Shown one piece after another: positions 1-10,656 of a stretch of 64,000 nucleotides of DNA. A program made the position numbers and the translations under genes. The notes beneath the pieces were generated by a model. That model was not told where the DNA came from. It was given only the letters and a program-made list of their open reading frames with translations, and searched no databases. This stretch comes from Escherichia hormaechei_A (GTDB lineage: Bacteria; Pseudomonadota; Gammaproteobacteria; Enterobacterales; Enterobacteriaceae). Numbering within the stretch: the stretch's first letter is position 1; each line of letters opens with the position of its first letter. The DNA is taken from the NCBI GenBank assembly GCA_042434945.1, contig CP170191.1, forward strand, positions 4,712,001 to 4,776,000, read 5' to 3'.

Positions 1-761
1 CCGCGCCGCACCGATTGCTGGATATTCGCGATCCGTCGCAGGCTTACTCGGCTGCTGATTTTCGCCGCGATGCGCTGGCGGAAATGGCCGATATCACCGC
101 GGCGGGGCGGATCCCACTGTTAGTGGGCGGTACGATGTTGTATTTCAAGGCATTGCTGGAAGGGTTGTCGCCGCTACCGTCGGCAGACCCGGAAGTACGG
201 GCTAGAATTGAGCAACAGGCGGCAGAGCAAGGTTGGGAGTCATTGCATCGTCAACTTCAGGAGGTAGATCCGGTTGCGGCAGCAAGGATTCATCCAAATG
301 ATCCACAAAGGCTTTCCCGGGCACTGGAAGTTTTTTTCATTTCGGGTAAAACTTTAACGGAACTGACGCAAACGTCAGGAGACGCTCTACCGTATCAGGT
401 GCATCAGTTCGCCATCGCCCCGGCGAGCCGTGAACTGCTCCATCAACGCATTGAGCAGCGTTTTCATCAGATGTTGGCTTCAGGTTTTGAAGCAGAAGTC
501 CGGGCGCTTTTTGCCCGAGGAGATTTGCATACGGACTTGCCTTCCATTCGTTGCGTGGGTTATCGCCAGATGTGGTCTTACCTTGAAGGCGAAATCTCAT
601 ACGATGAAATGGTTTATCGAGGTGTTTGCGCCACGAGACAGTTGGCGAAGCGGCAGATAACCTGGCTGCGTGGTTGGGAAGGGGTTCACTGGCTTGACAG
701 TGAAAAACCAGAACAGGCGCGTGACGAAGTATTACAGGTTGTTGGTGCTATCGCAGGCTGA
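1..761 (+). CDS. miaA: MiaA, tRNA dimethylallyltransferase (5' end outside window)
   Basis: MiaA transfers a dimethylallyl group from DMAPP to the N6 of A37 in tRNAs reading codons that start with U. The reading frame is open from base 3 (Ala-Pro-His-Arg-Leu-Leu...) to the stop at 759-761, giving 252 residues. The E. coli protein is 316 residues, so about 64 N-terminal residues, including the P-loop, lie before the window. The visible part holds the [19 protein letters not shown] core segment and the Arg-rich C-terminal tRNA-binding part ([19 protein letters not shown]). The next gene is hfq, in the usual E. coli order. The sequence matches remembered E. coli MiaA closely. Confidence 0.97.
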
Positions 762-834
762 ATGTGTACAATTGAGACGTATCGTGCGCAATTTTTTCAG
801 AATCGAAAGGTTCAAAGTACAAATAAGCATATAA

Positions 835-1175
<341 letters not shown>

Positions 1176-1230
1176 CACGGGGAGCCAGCGATCCTGCGTT
1201 CCCCGCTGATCTATTTAGAGGGTTATACGC

Positions 1231-2511
1231 TTGTTTGACCGTTATGATGCTGGTGAGCAGGCGGTACTGGTACACATCTATTTTACGCAAGACAAAGATA
1301 TGGAAGACCTCCAGGAGTTTGAATCTCTGGTCTCTTCCGCCGGTGTCGAAGCATTGCAGGTGATTACCGGTAGCCGTAAAGCGCCGCACCCAAAGTATTT
1401 TGTAGGTGAAGGTAAAGCAGTTGAAATTGCGGAAGCTGTCAAAGCGACGGGTGCTTCGGTCGTTCTTTTTGACCATGCCCTGAGCCCGGCGCAAGAGCGT
1501 AACCTGGAGCGTTTGTGCGAGTGTCGTGTTATCGACCGCACCGGCCTTATTTTAGATATTTTCGCCCAACGTGCGCGTACCCATGAGGGTAAGTTGCAGG
1601 TTGAGCTGGCGCAGCTGCGCCATCTGGCTACGCGCCTGGTGCGTGGCTGGACCCACCTTGAAAGACAGAAAGGCGGGATAGGTTTGCGTGGTCCGGGTGA
1701 AACCCAGCTCGAAACCGACCGTCGTTTGTTGCGTAATCGCATCGTGCAGATACAGTCGCGCCTGGAAAGAGTTGAAAAGCAGCGTGAGCAGGGGCGGCAA
1801 TCGCGTATCAAAGCCGACGTTCCTACTGTTTCGCTGGTGGGATATACCAACGCCGGTAAATCTACCCTTTTCAATCGCATCACCGAAGCGCGGGTCTACG
1901 CGGCAGACCAGTTGTTTGCCACCCTCGACCCGACGTTGCGGCGTATTGACGTTGCAGATGTCGGTGAAACCGTACTTGCAGATACCGTAGGGTTTATTCG
2001 CCACCTGCCGCACGATCTGGTGGCGGCATTTAAAGCCACGTTACAAGAGACGCGGCAAGCCACATTACTGCTGCACGTCATTGATGCGGCGGATGTGCGT
2101 GTACAAGAAAACATCGAAGCGGTGAATACGGTTCTTGAAGAGATCGACGCTCACGAGATCCCAACCCTGCTGGTGATGAACAAGATCGATATGCTGGAAG
2201 ATTTCGAACCGCGTATTGATCGGGACGAAGAGAACAAACCGATCCGTGTCTGGCTTTCCGCACAGACCGGAGCGGGGATACCACAGCTTTTTCAGGCTTT
2301 GACGGAGCGGCTTTCCGGCGAGGTGGCGCAGCATACATTGCGTCTGCCACCGCAGGAAGGGCGTCTGAGAAGTCGTTTTTATCAGCTTCAGGCAATAGAA
2401 AAAGAGTGGATGGAGGAGGACGGCAGCGTAAGTCTGCAAGTTCGTATGCCGATCGTTGACTGGCGTCGCCTCTGTAAACAAGAACCGGCGTTGATCGATT
2501 ACCTGATCTAA
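1231..2511 (+). CDS. hflX: HflX, ribosome-splitting GTPase
   Basis: GTPase of the OBG-HflX family that separates stalled or heat-stressed 70S ribosomes. The product is 426 residues. It has the N-terminal HflX domain (about 1-190, with the GIGLRGPGETQLE segment at 149-161) and a G domain with G1 GYTNAGKS (204-211), G3 DTVG and G4 NKID. It starts with the rare codon TTG at 1231 (Met-Phe-Asp-Arg-Tyr), preceded by AGAGGG, as in E. coli; no ATG start fits the family length. Essentially identical to E. coli HflX. Confidence 0.98.
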   Translation: MFDRYDAGEQAVLVHIYFTQDKDMEDLQEFESLVSSAGVEALQVITGSRKAPHPKYFVGEGKAVEIAEAVKATGASVVLFDHALSPAQERNLERLCECRVIDRTGLILDIFAQRARTHEGKLQVELAQLRHLATRLVRGWTHLERQKGGIGLRGPGETQLETDRRLLRNRIVQIQSRLERVEKQREQGRQSRIKADVPTVSLVGYTNAGKSTLFNRITEARVYAADQLFATLDPTLRRIDVADVGETVLADTVGFIRHLPHDLVAAFKATLQETRQATLLLHVIDAADVRVQENIEAVNTVLEEIDAHEIPTLLVMNKIDMLEDFEPRIDRDEENKPIRVWLSAQTGAGIPQLFQALTERLSGEVAQHTLRLPPQEGRLRSRFYQLQAIEKEWMEEDGSVSLQVRMPIVDWRRLCKQEPALIDYLI

Positions 2512-2596
2512 CGGCGTAGCGTCTGAAGCGTGGAGTCATATCCTCTGGCGTCGAAAGACAACAGGGATCACCGCATAACAAATATGGAGCACAAAC

Positions 2597-3856
2597 ATGG
2601 CGTGGAATCAGCCCGGTAATAACGGACAAGACCGCGACCCGTGGGGAAGCAGCAAACCTGGCGGCAACTCTGAGGGAAATGGAAACAAAGGCGGTCGCGA
2701 TCAAGGGCCACCTGATTTAGATGATATCTTCCGCAAACTGAGCAAAAAGCTCGGTGGTCTGGGCGGCGGTAAAGGCACCGGATCTGGCGGTGGCAGTTCA
2801 TCGCAAGGCCCGCGCCCGCAGCTTGGCGGTCGTGTCGTTACCATCGCAGCGGCAGCGATTGTCATTATCTGGGCGGCCAGTGGTTTCTATACCATTAAAG
2901 AAGCCGAACGCGGCGTGGTAACACGCTTTGGTAAATTCAGCCATCTGGTTGAGCCGGGTCTGAACTGGAAACCGACGTTTATCGACGAAGTCAAACCGGT
3001 GAACGTGGAAGCCGTGCGTGAACTGGCCGCTTCTGGTGTGATGCTGACGTCGGACGAGAACGTAGTGCGCGTTGAGATGAACGTGCAGTACCGCGTCACC
3101 AATCCGGAAAAATATCTGTATAGCGTGACCAGCCCGGATGACAGCCTGCGTCAGGCTACCGACAGCGCCCTGCGTGGAGTTATCGGTAAATACACCATGG
3201 ACCGCATTCTGACGGAAGGTCGTACCGTGATTCGTAGCGATACTCAGCGCGAACTGGAAGAGACGATTCGTCCGTATGACATGGGTATCACGCTGCTGGA
3301 CGTCAACTTCCAGGCTGCTCGTCCGCCGGAAGAAGTAAAAGCGGCGTTTGACGATGCGATTGCTGCGCGTGAAAACGAACAGCAATACATTCGTGAAGCA
3401 GAAGCGTATACCAACGAAGTTCAGCCGCGTGCGAACGGTCAGGCGCAACGTATCCTCGAAGAGGCGCGTGCGTACAAGGCCCAGACCATCCTGGAAGCTC
3501 AGGGTGAAGTGGCGCGCTTTGCTAAACTTCTGCCGGAATATAAAGCCGCGCCGGAAATTACTCGCGAGCGTCTGTATATCGAGACGATGGAAAAAGTGTT
3601 GGGTAACACCCGCAAAGTGCTGGTTAACGATAAAGGTGGCAACCTGATGGTTCTGCCGTTAGACCAGATGCTGAAAGGTGGTAACGCCCCTGCGGCGAAG
3701 AGCGATAACGGTGCCAGCAATCTGCTGCGTCTGCCGCCAGCCTCTTCCTCCACAACCAGTGGAGCAAGCAACACGTCGTCCACCAGTCAGGGCGATATTA
3801 TGGACCAACGCCGCGCCAACGCGCAGCGTAACGACTACCAGCGTCAGGGGGAATAA
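2597..3856 (+). CDS. hflK: HflK, modulator of FtsH protease
   Basis: SPFH/prohibitin-family membrane protein that forms the large periplasmic HflKC cage around FtsH hexamers and modulates their proteolysis. The 419-residue product has a Gly/Asn-rich cytoplasmic N-terminus (1-78), one membrane segment (about 79-98), the SPFH domain (about 95-260), a long charged helical region, and a Ser/Thr/Asn-rich tail. hflC starts 2 bp after its stop, so the two are cotranslated. Matches E. coli. Confidence 0.98.
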   Translation: MAWNQPGNNGQDRDPWGSSKPGGNSEGNGNKGGRDQGPPDLDDIFRKLSKKLGGLGGGKGTGSGGGSSSQGPRPQLGGRVVTIAAAAIVIIWAASGFYTIKEAERGVVTRFGKFSHLVEPGLNWKPTFIDEVKPVNVEAVRELAASGVMLTSDENVVRVEMNVQYRVTNPEKYLYSVTSPDDSLRQATDSALRGVIGKYTMDRILTEGRTVIRSDTQRELEETIRPYDMGITLLDVNFQAARPPEEVKAAFDDAIAARENEQQYIREAEAYTNEVQPRANGQAQRILEEARAYKAQTILEAQGEVARFAKLLPEYKAAPEITRERLYIETMEKVLGNTRKVLVNDKGGNLMVLPLDQMLKGGNAPAAKSDNGASNLLRLPPASSSTTSGASNTSSTSQGDIMDQRRANAQRNDYQRQGE

Positions 3857-3858
3857 CG

Positions 3859-4863
3859 ATGCGTAAGTCAGTTATCGCGATTATCATCATCGTGCTGGTA
3901 GTGCTTTACATGTCTGTCTTTGTCGTCAAAGAAGGTGAGCGCGGTATTACGCTGCGTTTTGGTAAGGTACTGCGTGACGATGACAACAAACCTCTGGTTT
4001 ATGAGCCGGGTCTGCATTTCAAGATACCGTTCATTGAAACGGTGAAAATGCTCGACGCACGTATTCAGACCATGGACAACCAGGCCGACCGCTTTGTGAC
4101 CAAAGAGAAGAAAGACCTGATCGTCGACTCTTACATCAAATGGCGCATCAGCGATTTCAGCCGTTACTACCTGGCAACGGGTGGTGGCGACATTTCGCAA
4201 GCGGAAGTGCTGTTGAAACGTAAGTTCTCTGACCGTCTGCGTTCTGAAATTGGTCGCCTGGACGTGAAAGATATCGTCACCGATTCCCGTGGTCGTCTGA
4301 CCCTCGAAGTACGTGACGCGCTGAACTCCGGTTCTGCGGGTACAGAAGATGAAGTTACTACCCCGGCGGCAGATAACGCCATTGCCGAAGCGGCAGAGCG
4401 CGTAACGGCTGAGACGAAGGGCAAAGTTCCGGTCATCAACCCGAACAGTATGGCGGCGCTGGGTATTGAAGTTGTCGATGTGCGAATTAAGCAGATCAAC
4501 CTGCCTACCGAAGTGTCTGAAGCGATCTACAACCGTATGCGCGCCGAGCGTGAAGCGGTAGCGCGTCGTCACCGTTCACAAGGTCAGGAAGAAGCGGAAA
4601 AACTGCGCGCGACTGCCGACTATGAAGTGACCAGAACGCTGGCAGAAGCTGAGCGTCAGGGCCGTATCATGCGTGGTGAAGGCGATGCCGAAGCAGCCAA
4701 ACTGTTTGCTGATGCATTCAGTAAAGATCCGGACTTCTACGCATTCATCCGTAGCCTGCGTGCTTATGAGAACAGCTTCTCTGGCAATCAGGACGTGATG
4801 GTCATGAGCCCGGATAGCGATTTCTTCCGCTACATGAAGACGCCGACTTCCGCAACGCGTTAA
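3859..4863 (+). CDS. hflC: HflC, modulator of FtsH protease
   Basis: Partner of HflK in the HflKC-FtsH complex. The 334-residue product has an N-terminal membrane anchor (about residues 5-20) followed by the SPFH domain (IKWRI..F.RYYLATGGG) and a helical region rich in Glu, Ala and Arg. The start codon lies 2 bp after the hflK stop. A rho-independent terminator follows at 4891. Matches E. coli. Confidence 0.98.
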   Translation: MRKSVIAIIIIVLVVLYMSVFVVKEGERGITLRFGKVLRDDDNKPLVYEPGLHFKIPFIETVKMLDARIQTMDNQADRFVTKEKKDLIVDSYIKWRISDFSRYYLATGGGDISQAEVLLKRKFSDRLRSEIGRLDVKDIVTDSRGRLTLEVRDALNSGSAGTEDEVTTPAADNAIAEAAERVTAETKGKVPVINPNSMAALGIEVVDVRIKQINLPTEVSEAIYNRMRAEREAVARRHRSQGQEEAEKLRATADYEVTRTLAEAERQGRIMRGEGDAEAAKLFADAFSKDPDFYAFIRSLRAYENSFSGNQDVMVMSPDSDFFRYMKTPTSATR

Positions 4864-4890
4864 TATAACGACTGCGGTACAGGTCAATAA

Positions 4891-4928
4891 AGCCACCGCA
4901 TCCTCAGGGATGTCGGTGGTTTTCTTTT
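4891..4928 (+). terminator. terminator after hflC
   Basis: CCACCGCATCC and GGATGTCGGTGG form an imperfect stem around TCA, followed by TTTTCTTTTTC. It ends the hfq-hflX-hflKC transcript before yjeT. Confidence 0.8.
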
Positions 4929-4944
4929 TCTATAAGGATAATGA

Positions 4945-5142
4945 ATGAATTCGACAATCTGGCTGGCGCTTGCCCTGGTTTTGGTACTGGAAGGTTTAGG
5001 GCCGATGCTTTACCCGAAGGCATGGAAGAAGATGATCTCTGCGATGACCAATTTGCCCGATAATATTTTACGTCGTTTTGGCGGTGGACTTGTGGTTGCG
5101 GGCGTTGTGGTCTACTACATGTTGAGGAAAACGATTAGCTGA
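4945..5142 (+). CDS. yjeT: YjeT, small DUF2065 membrane protein
   Basis: A 65-residue protein of the DUF2065 family, function unknown. Two hydrophobic segments (residues about 4-20 and 45-60) flank a short polar loop. Of two nearby ATGs (4941 and 4945) only 4945 is in frame; AAGGAT sits 5 bp upstream of it. It lies between hflC and purA, as in E. coli and many gammaproteobacteria, which suggests a link with HflKC, but nothing in the sequence shows the role. Confidence 0.93.
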   Translation: MNSTIWLALALVLVLEGLGPMLYPKAWKKMISAMTNLPDNILRRFGGGLVVAGVVVYYMLRKTIS

Positions 5143-5242
5143 ACAAAAAACAGACTGATCGAGGTCATTTTTGAGTGCAAAAAGTGCTGTAACTCTGAAA
5201 AAGCGATGGTAGAATCCATTTTTAAGCAAACGGTGATTTTGA

Positions 5243-6544
<1,302 letters not shown>

Positions 6545-6748
6545 TTTTGGTACGCCTGGCAGATATTTTGCCTGCTGGGCTAACAGTGTGATACATTGCT
6601 GTGTCGGTTAAGCCATTACGCTATCCGACACAGTGTTAAATCCTCGCTTTTTTCCTTCCCCGAACTGAAATAAATTAGCGACACAGCTTGTGGCTGGTTT
6701 ATCATCAATATAAATGTATTTTTTCCCGATTTCCCTTTTGAGGTTGAT

Positions 6749-7174
6749 GTGCAGTTAACGAGTTTCACTGATTACGGATTACGTGCGCTGATCTACATGG
6801 CGTCATTGCCAGAAGGGCGGATGACCAGTATTTCTGAAGTGACTGACGTCTACGGCGTCTCCCGTAATCATATGGTCAAAATAATCAATCAACTTAGTCG
6901 TGCCGGCTACGTGACTGCTGTTCGTGGAAAAAATGGCGGCATTCGCTTGGGTAAACCGGCGAGTGCGATACGTATTGGTGATGTGGTGCGCGAGCTGGAG
7001 CCCTTATCGCTGGTGAATTGCAGCAGTGAGTTTTGCCACATTACACCTGCCTGTCGGTTGAAACAGGCGCTTTCTAAGGCCGTGCAAAGTTTTCTTACGG
7101 AACTGGATAACTACACGCTTGCCGATTTGGTTGAAGAGAATCAACCGCTTTATAAATTATTGCTGGTGGAGTGA
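6749..7174 (+). CDS. nsrR: NsrR, nitric oxide-sensing Rrf2-family repressor
   Basis: Iron-sulfur repressor that loses DNA binding when NO nitrosylates its cluster, releasing hmp, ytfE and hcp-hcr. The 141-residue product has an N-terminal winged helix (1-80) and the cluster cysteines Cys91, Cys96 and Cys102 ([13 protein letters not shown]). It starts with GTG at 6749, the only start giving the family N-terminus [14 protein letters not shown]. The rnr start lies 38 bp downstream, so the two are cotranscribed. One of its classic targets, ytfE, is also in this window with a clear NsrR site. Confidence 0.98.
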
Positions 7175-7212
7175 CGAAAATCTTCATCAGAGATGACAAC
7201 GGAGGAACCGAG

Positions 7213-9654
7213 ATGTCACAAGATCCTTTCCAGGAACGCGAAGCTGAAAAATACGCGAATCCCATCCCTAGTCGGGAATTTATCCTCGAACATTTAACCA
7301 AACGTGAAAAACCGGCCAGCCGTGATGAGCTGGCGGTAGAACTGCACATTGAAGGCGAAGAGCAGCTTGAAGGCCTGCGTCGCCGCCTGCGCGCGATGGA
7401 GCGCGATGGTCAACTGGTCTTCACTCGTCGTCAGTGCTATGCGCTGCCGGAACGCCTCGACCTGGTGAAAGGTACCGTTATTGGCCACCGTGATGGCTAC
7501 GGCTTTCTGCGGGTTGAAGGGCGTAAAGATGATTTGTATCTCTCCAGCGAGCAGATGAAAACCTGCATTCATGGCGATCAGGTGCTGGCGCAGCCGCTGG
7601 GCGCTGACCGTAAAGGTCGTCGTGAAGCGCGTATTGTCCGCGTACTGGTGCCAAAAACCAGCCAGATTGTTGGTCGCTACTTTACCGAAGCGGGCGTCGG
7701 CTTTGTGGTTCCTGACGATAGCCGTCTGAGCTTCGATATTTTAATCCCGCCCGATCAGATTATGGGCGCGCGGATGGGCTTTGTGGTCGTAGTCGAACTG
7801 ACCCAACGCCCGACTCGCCGTACCAAAGCGGTGGGTAAAATCGTCGAAGTGCTGGGCGACAATATGGGCACCGGCATGGCGGTTGATATCGCTCTGCGTA
7901 CCCATGAAATTCCGTACATCTGGCCGCAGGCTGTTGAGCAACAGGTTGCCGGGCTGAAAGAAGAAGTGCCGGAAGAAGCAAAAGCGGGCCGTGTCGATCT
8001 GCGCGATTTACCGCTGGTTACCATTGATGGCGAAGACGCCCGTGACTTTGACGATGCGGTTTACTGCGAGAAAAAACGCGGTGGTGGCTGGCGTTTATGG
8101 GTCGCGATTGCCGACGTCAGCTACTATGTGCGTCCGCCAACGCCGCTGGACAGAGAAGCGCGTAACCGTGGCACGTCGGTGTACTTCCCTTCGCAGGTTA
8201 TCCCGATGCTGCCGGAAGTGCTCTCTAACGGTCTGTGCTCGCTCAATCCGCAGGTAGACCGCCTGTGTATGGTGTGCGAGATGACGGTTTCGTCGAAAGG
8301 CCGCCTGACGGGCTACAAATTCTACGAAGCGGTGATGAGCTCTCACGCGCGTCTGACCTACACCAAAGTCTGGCATATTCTGCAGGGCGATCAGGATCTG
8401 CGCGAGCAGTACGCCCCGCTGGTTAAGCATCTCGAAGAGTTGCATAACCTCTATAAAGTGCTGGATAAAGCCCGTGAAGAACGCGGTGGGATCTCATTTG
8501 AGAGCGAAGAAGCGAAGTTCATTTTCAACGCTGAACGCCGTATTGAACGTATCGAACAGACCCAGCGTAACGACGCGCACAAATTAATTGAAGAGTGCAT
8601 GATTCTGGCGAATATCTCGGCGGCGCGTTTCGTTGAGAAAGCGAAAGAACCGGCACTGTTCCGTATTCACGACAAGCCGAGCACCGAAGCGATTACCTCT
8701 TTCCGTTCAGTGCTGGCGGAGCTGGGGCTGGAACTGCCGGGCGGTAACAAGCCGGAACCGCGTGACTACGCGGAGCTGCTGGAGTCGGTTGCCGATCGTC
8801 CTGATGCAGAAATGCTGCAAACCATGCTGCTGCGCTCGATGAAACAGGCGATTTACGATCCAGAAAACCGTGGTCACTTTGGCCTGGCATTGCAGTCCTA
8901 TGCGCACTTTACTTCGCCGATTCGTCGTTATCCAGACCTGACGCTGCACCGCGCCATTAAATATCTGCTGGCGAAAGAGCAGGGGCATCAGGGCAACACC
9001 ACTGAAACCGGCGGCTACCATTATTCGATGGAAGAGATGCTGCAACTGGGTCAGCACTGTTCGATGGCGGAACGTCGTGCCGACGAAGCAACGCGCGATG
9101 TGGCTGACTGGCTGAAGTGTGACTTCATGCTCGACCAGGTAGGTAACGTCTTTAAAGGCGTAATTTCCAGCGTCACTGGCTTTGGCTTCTTCGTCCGTCT
9201 GGACGACTTGTTCATTGATGGTCTGGTCCATGTCTCTTCGCTGGACAATGACTACTATCGCTTTGACCAGGTAGGGCAACGCCTGATGGGGGAATCCAGC
9301 GGCCAGACTTATCGCCTGGGCGATCGCGTGGAAGTTCGCGTCGAAGCGGTTAATATGGACGAGCGCAAAATCGACTTTAGCCTGATCTCCAGCGAACGCG
9401 CACCGCGCAACGTCGGTAAAACGGCGCGCGAGAAAGCGAAAAAAGGCGATGCAGGTAAAAAAGGCGGCAAGCGTCGTCAGGTCGGTAAAAAGGTAAACTT
9501 TGAGCCAGACAGCGCCTTCCGCGGTGAGAAAAAAACGAAGCCGAAAGCGGCGAAGAAAGACGCGAGAAAAGCGAAAAAGCCATCGGCGAAAACGCAGAAA
9601 ATAGCTGCAGCGACCAAAGCGAAGCGTGCGGCGAAGAAAAAAGTGGCAGAGTGA
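7213..9654 (+). CDS. rnr: RNase R, 3'-5' exoribonuclease
   Basis: Processive RNB-family exonuclease that degrades structured RNA and acts in trans-translation and stationary-phase rRNA turnover. The 813-residue product has an N-terminal helix-turn-helix, two cold-shock domains, the RNB catalytic core with the metal-binding segment DGEDARDFDDAVY, an S1 domain (GVISSVTGFGFFVRL) and a Lys/Ala-rich basic tail. The open frame extends 14 codons further up, but ATG 7213 (MSQDPFQE) has GGAGG in front (7201-7205) and gives the E. coli length. Downstream of nsrR in the same operon. Confidence 0.98.
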   Translation: MSQDPFQEREAEKYANPIPSREFILEHLTKREKPASRDELAVELHIEGEEQLEGLRRRLRAMERDGQLVFTRRQCYALPERLDLVKGTVIGHRDGYGFLRVEGRKDDLYLSSEQMKTCIHGDQVLAQPLGADRKGRREARIVRVLVPKTSQIVGRYFTEAGVGFVVPDDSRLSFDILIPPDQIMGARMGFVVVVELTQRPTRRTKAVGKIVEVLGDNMGTGMAVDIALRTHEIPYIWPQAVEQQVAGLKEEVPEEAKAGRVDLRDLPLVTIDGEDARDFDDAVYCEKKRGGGWRLWVAIADVSYYVRPPTPLDREARNRGTSVYFPSQVIPMLPEVLSNGLCSLNPQVDRLCMVCEMTVSSKGRLTGYKFYEAVMSSHARLTYTKVWHILQGDQDLREQYAPLVKHLEELHNLYKVLDKAREERGGISFESEEAKFIFNAERRIERIEQTQRNDAHKLIEECMILANISAARFVEKAKEPALFRIHDKPSTEAITSFRSVLAELGLELPGGNKPEPRDYAELLESVADRPDAEMLQTMLLRSMKQAIYDPENRGHFGLALQSYAHFTSPIRRYPDLTLHRAIKYLLAKEQGHQGNTTETGGYHYSMEEMLQLGQHCSMAERRADEATRDVADWLKCDFMLDQVGNVFKGVISSVTGFGFFVRLDDLFIDGLVHVSSLDNDYYRFDQVGQRLMGESSGQTYRLGDRVEVRVEAVNMDERKIDFSLISSERAPRNVGKTAREKAKKGDAGKKGGKRRQVGKKVNFEPDSAFRGEKKTKPKAAKKDARKAKKPSAKTQKIAAATKAKRAAKKKVAE

Positions 9655-9659
9655 TCAAT

Positions 9660-9681
9660 ACCCTCTTTAAAAGAAGAGGGT
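9660..9681 (+). terminator. hairpin after rnr
   Basis: ACCCTCTT (9660-9667) and AAGAGGGT (9674-9681) form an 8-bp stem around a short A/T loop, 6 bp after the rnr stop. No T-run follows, so it may be an mRNA 3'-end stabiliser rather than an intrinsic terminator. Confidence 0.5.
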
Positions 9682-9710
9682 TAGATTGCTGACAAAATGC
9701 GCTTTGTTCA

Positions 9711-9810
9711 TGCCGGATGCGGCGTGAACGCCTTATCCGGCCTACATAATCACGCAAATTCAATATATTGCAGAGATCATGTAGGCCGGATAAACGTAGT
9801 GCATCAGGCA
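9711..9810. repeat. pair of E. coli-type REP elements (BIME)
   Basis: Two inverted REP units: TGCCGGATGCGGCGTGAACG..CCTTATCCGGCCTAC at 9711-9745 and GTAGGCCGGATAAACGTAGTGCATCAGGCA at 9781-9810. This is the E. coli consensus (GCCGGATGCGGCG..), unlike the units found in the foreign stretches of this window. Confidence 0.9.
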
Positions 9811-9833
9811 AAACGTAAACAACGAGTACATTA

Positions 9834-10565
9834 ATGAGCGAAATGATTTACGGCATCCACGCAGTGCAGGCCCTGCTGGAGCGCGCCCCTGAACGTTTTC
9901 AGGAAGTCTTTATTTTAAAAGGCCGTGAAGATAAACGTCTGTTACCGCTGATTCACGCCCTTGAGTCTCAGGGCGTGGTTATCCAGTTGGCAAACCGCCA
10001 ATATCTCGACGAGAAAAGCGACGGTGCCGTGCATCAGGGCATTATCGCCCGCGTGAAGCCAGGACGTCAGTATCAGGAAAACGATCTGCCGGATCTGATC
10101 GCTTCGCTCGATCAACCGTTCCTGCTGATCCTCGACGGCGTAACCGATCCGCACAACCTCGGCGCGTGCCTGCGTAGTGCGGACGCCGCAGGCGTTCATG
10201 CGGTGATTGTGCCGAAAGATCGCTCCGCACAGCTCAACGCTACGGCGAAAAAAGTAGCCTGCGGCGCGGCAGAAAGCGTTCCGCTGATTCGGGTGACTAA
10301 CCTTGCGCGCACCATGCGTATGTTGCAGGAAGAGAATATCTGGATCGTCGGTACGGCAGGCGAGGCGGATCATACACTCTATCAGAGCAAAATGACCGGA
10401 CGCCTGGCGCTGGTGATGGGTGCGGAAGGTGAAGGTATGCGTCGCCTGACTCGTGAACATTGCGATGAGTTGATCAGCATCCCGATGGCTGGAAGCGTTT
10501 CTTCCCTGAACGTTTCGGTTGCGACCGGAATTTGCTTATTTGAAGCGGTGCGCCAGCGCGGGTAG
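9834..10565 (+). CDS. rlmB: RlmB, 23S rRNA Gm2251 2'-O-methyltransferase
   Basis: SPOUT-family methyltransferase that modifies G2251 in the peptidyl-transferase P loop. The 243-residue product has an N-terminal L30e-like RNA-binding domain (1-75) and the knotted SpoU domain with motifs DPHNLGACLRSADAAG, LVMGAEGEGMRRLT and SVSSLNVSVATGI. Matches E. coli up to the last residue or so (ends RQRG here, RQRS as I recall K-12). Foreign-type sequence begins at about this point. Confidence 0.98.
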   Translation: MSEMIYGIHAVQALLERAPERFQEVFILKGREDKRLLPLIHALESQGVVIQLANRQYLDEKSDGAVHQGIIARVKPGRQYQENDLPDLIASLDQPFLLILDGVTDPHNLGACLRSADAAGVHAVIVPKDRSAQLNATAKKVACGAAESVPLIRVTNLARTMRMLQEENIWIVGTAGEADHTLYQSKMTGRLALVMGAEGEGMRRLTREHCDELISIPMAGSVSSLNVSVATGICLFEAVRQRG

Positions 10566-10572
10566 CCTGTTG

Positions 10573-10650
10573 TGCCGGGTGGCGGCTTCGCCTTACCCGG
10601 CCTACAAAAGCATGGTACCGTAGGCCCGGTAAGCGTAGCGCCACCGGGCA
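10573..10650. repeat. REP-like pair of non-E. coli type
   Basis: GCCGGGTGGCGGCTTCGCC..TTACCCGGCCTAC is followed by its inverted partner GTAGGCCCGGTAAGCGTAGCGCCACCGGGC. This consensus differs from the E. coli REP 800 bp upstream and resembles those of Enterobacter and Klebsiella. It marks the left edge of the first foreign stretch and lies between rlmB and the convergent transporter gene. Confidence 0.75.
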
Positions 10651-10656
10651 ACAATC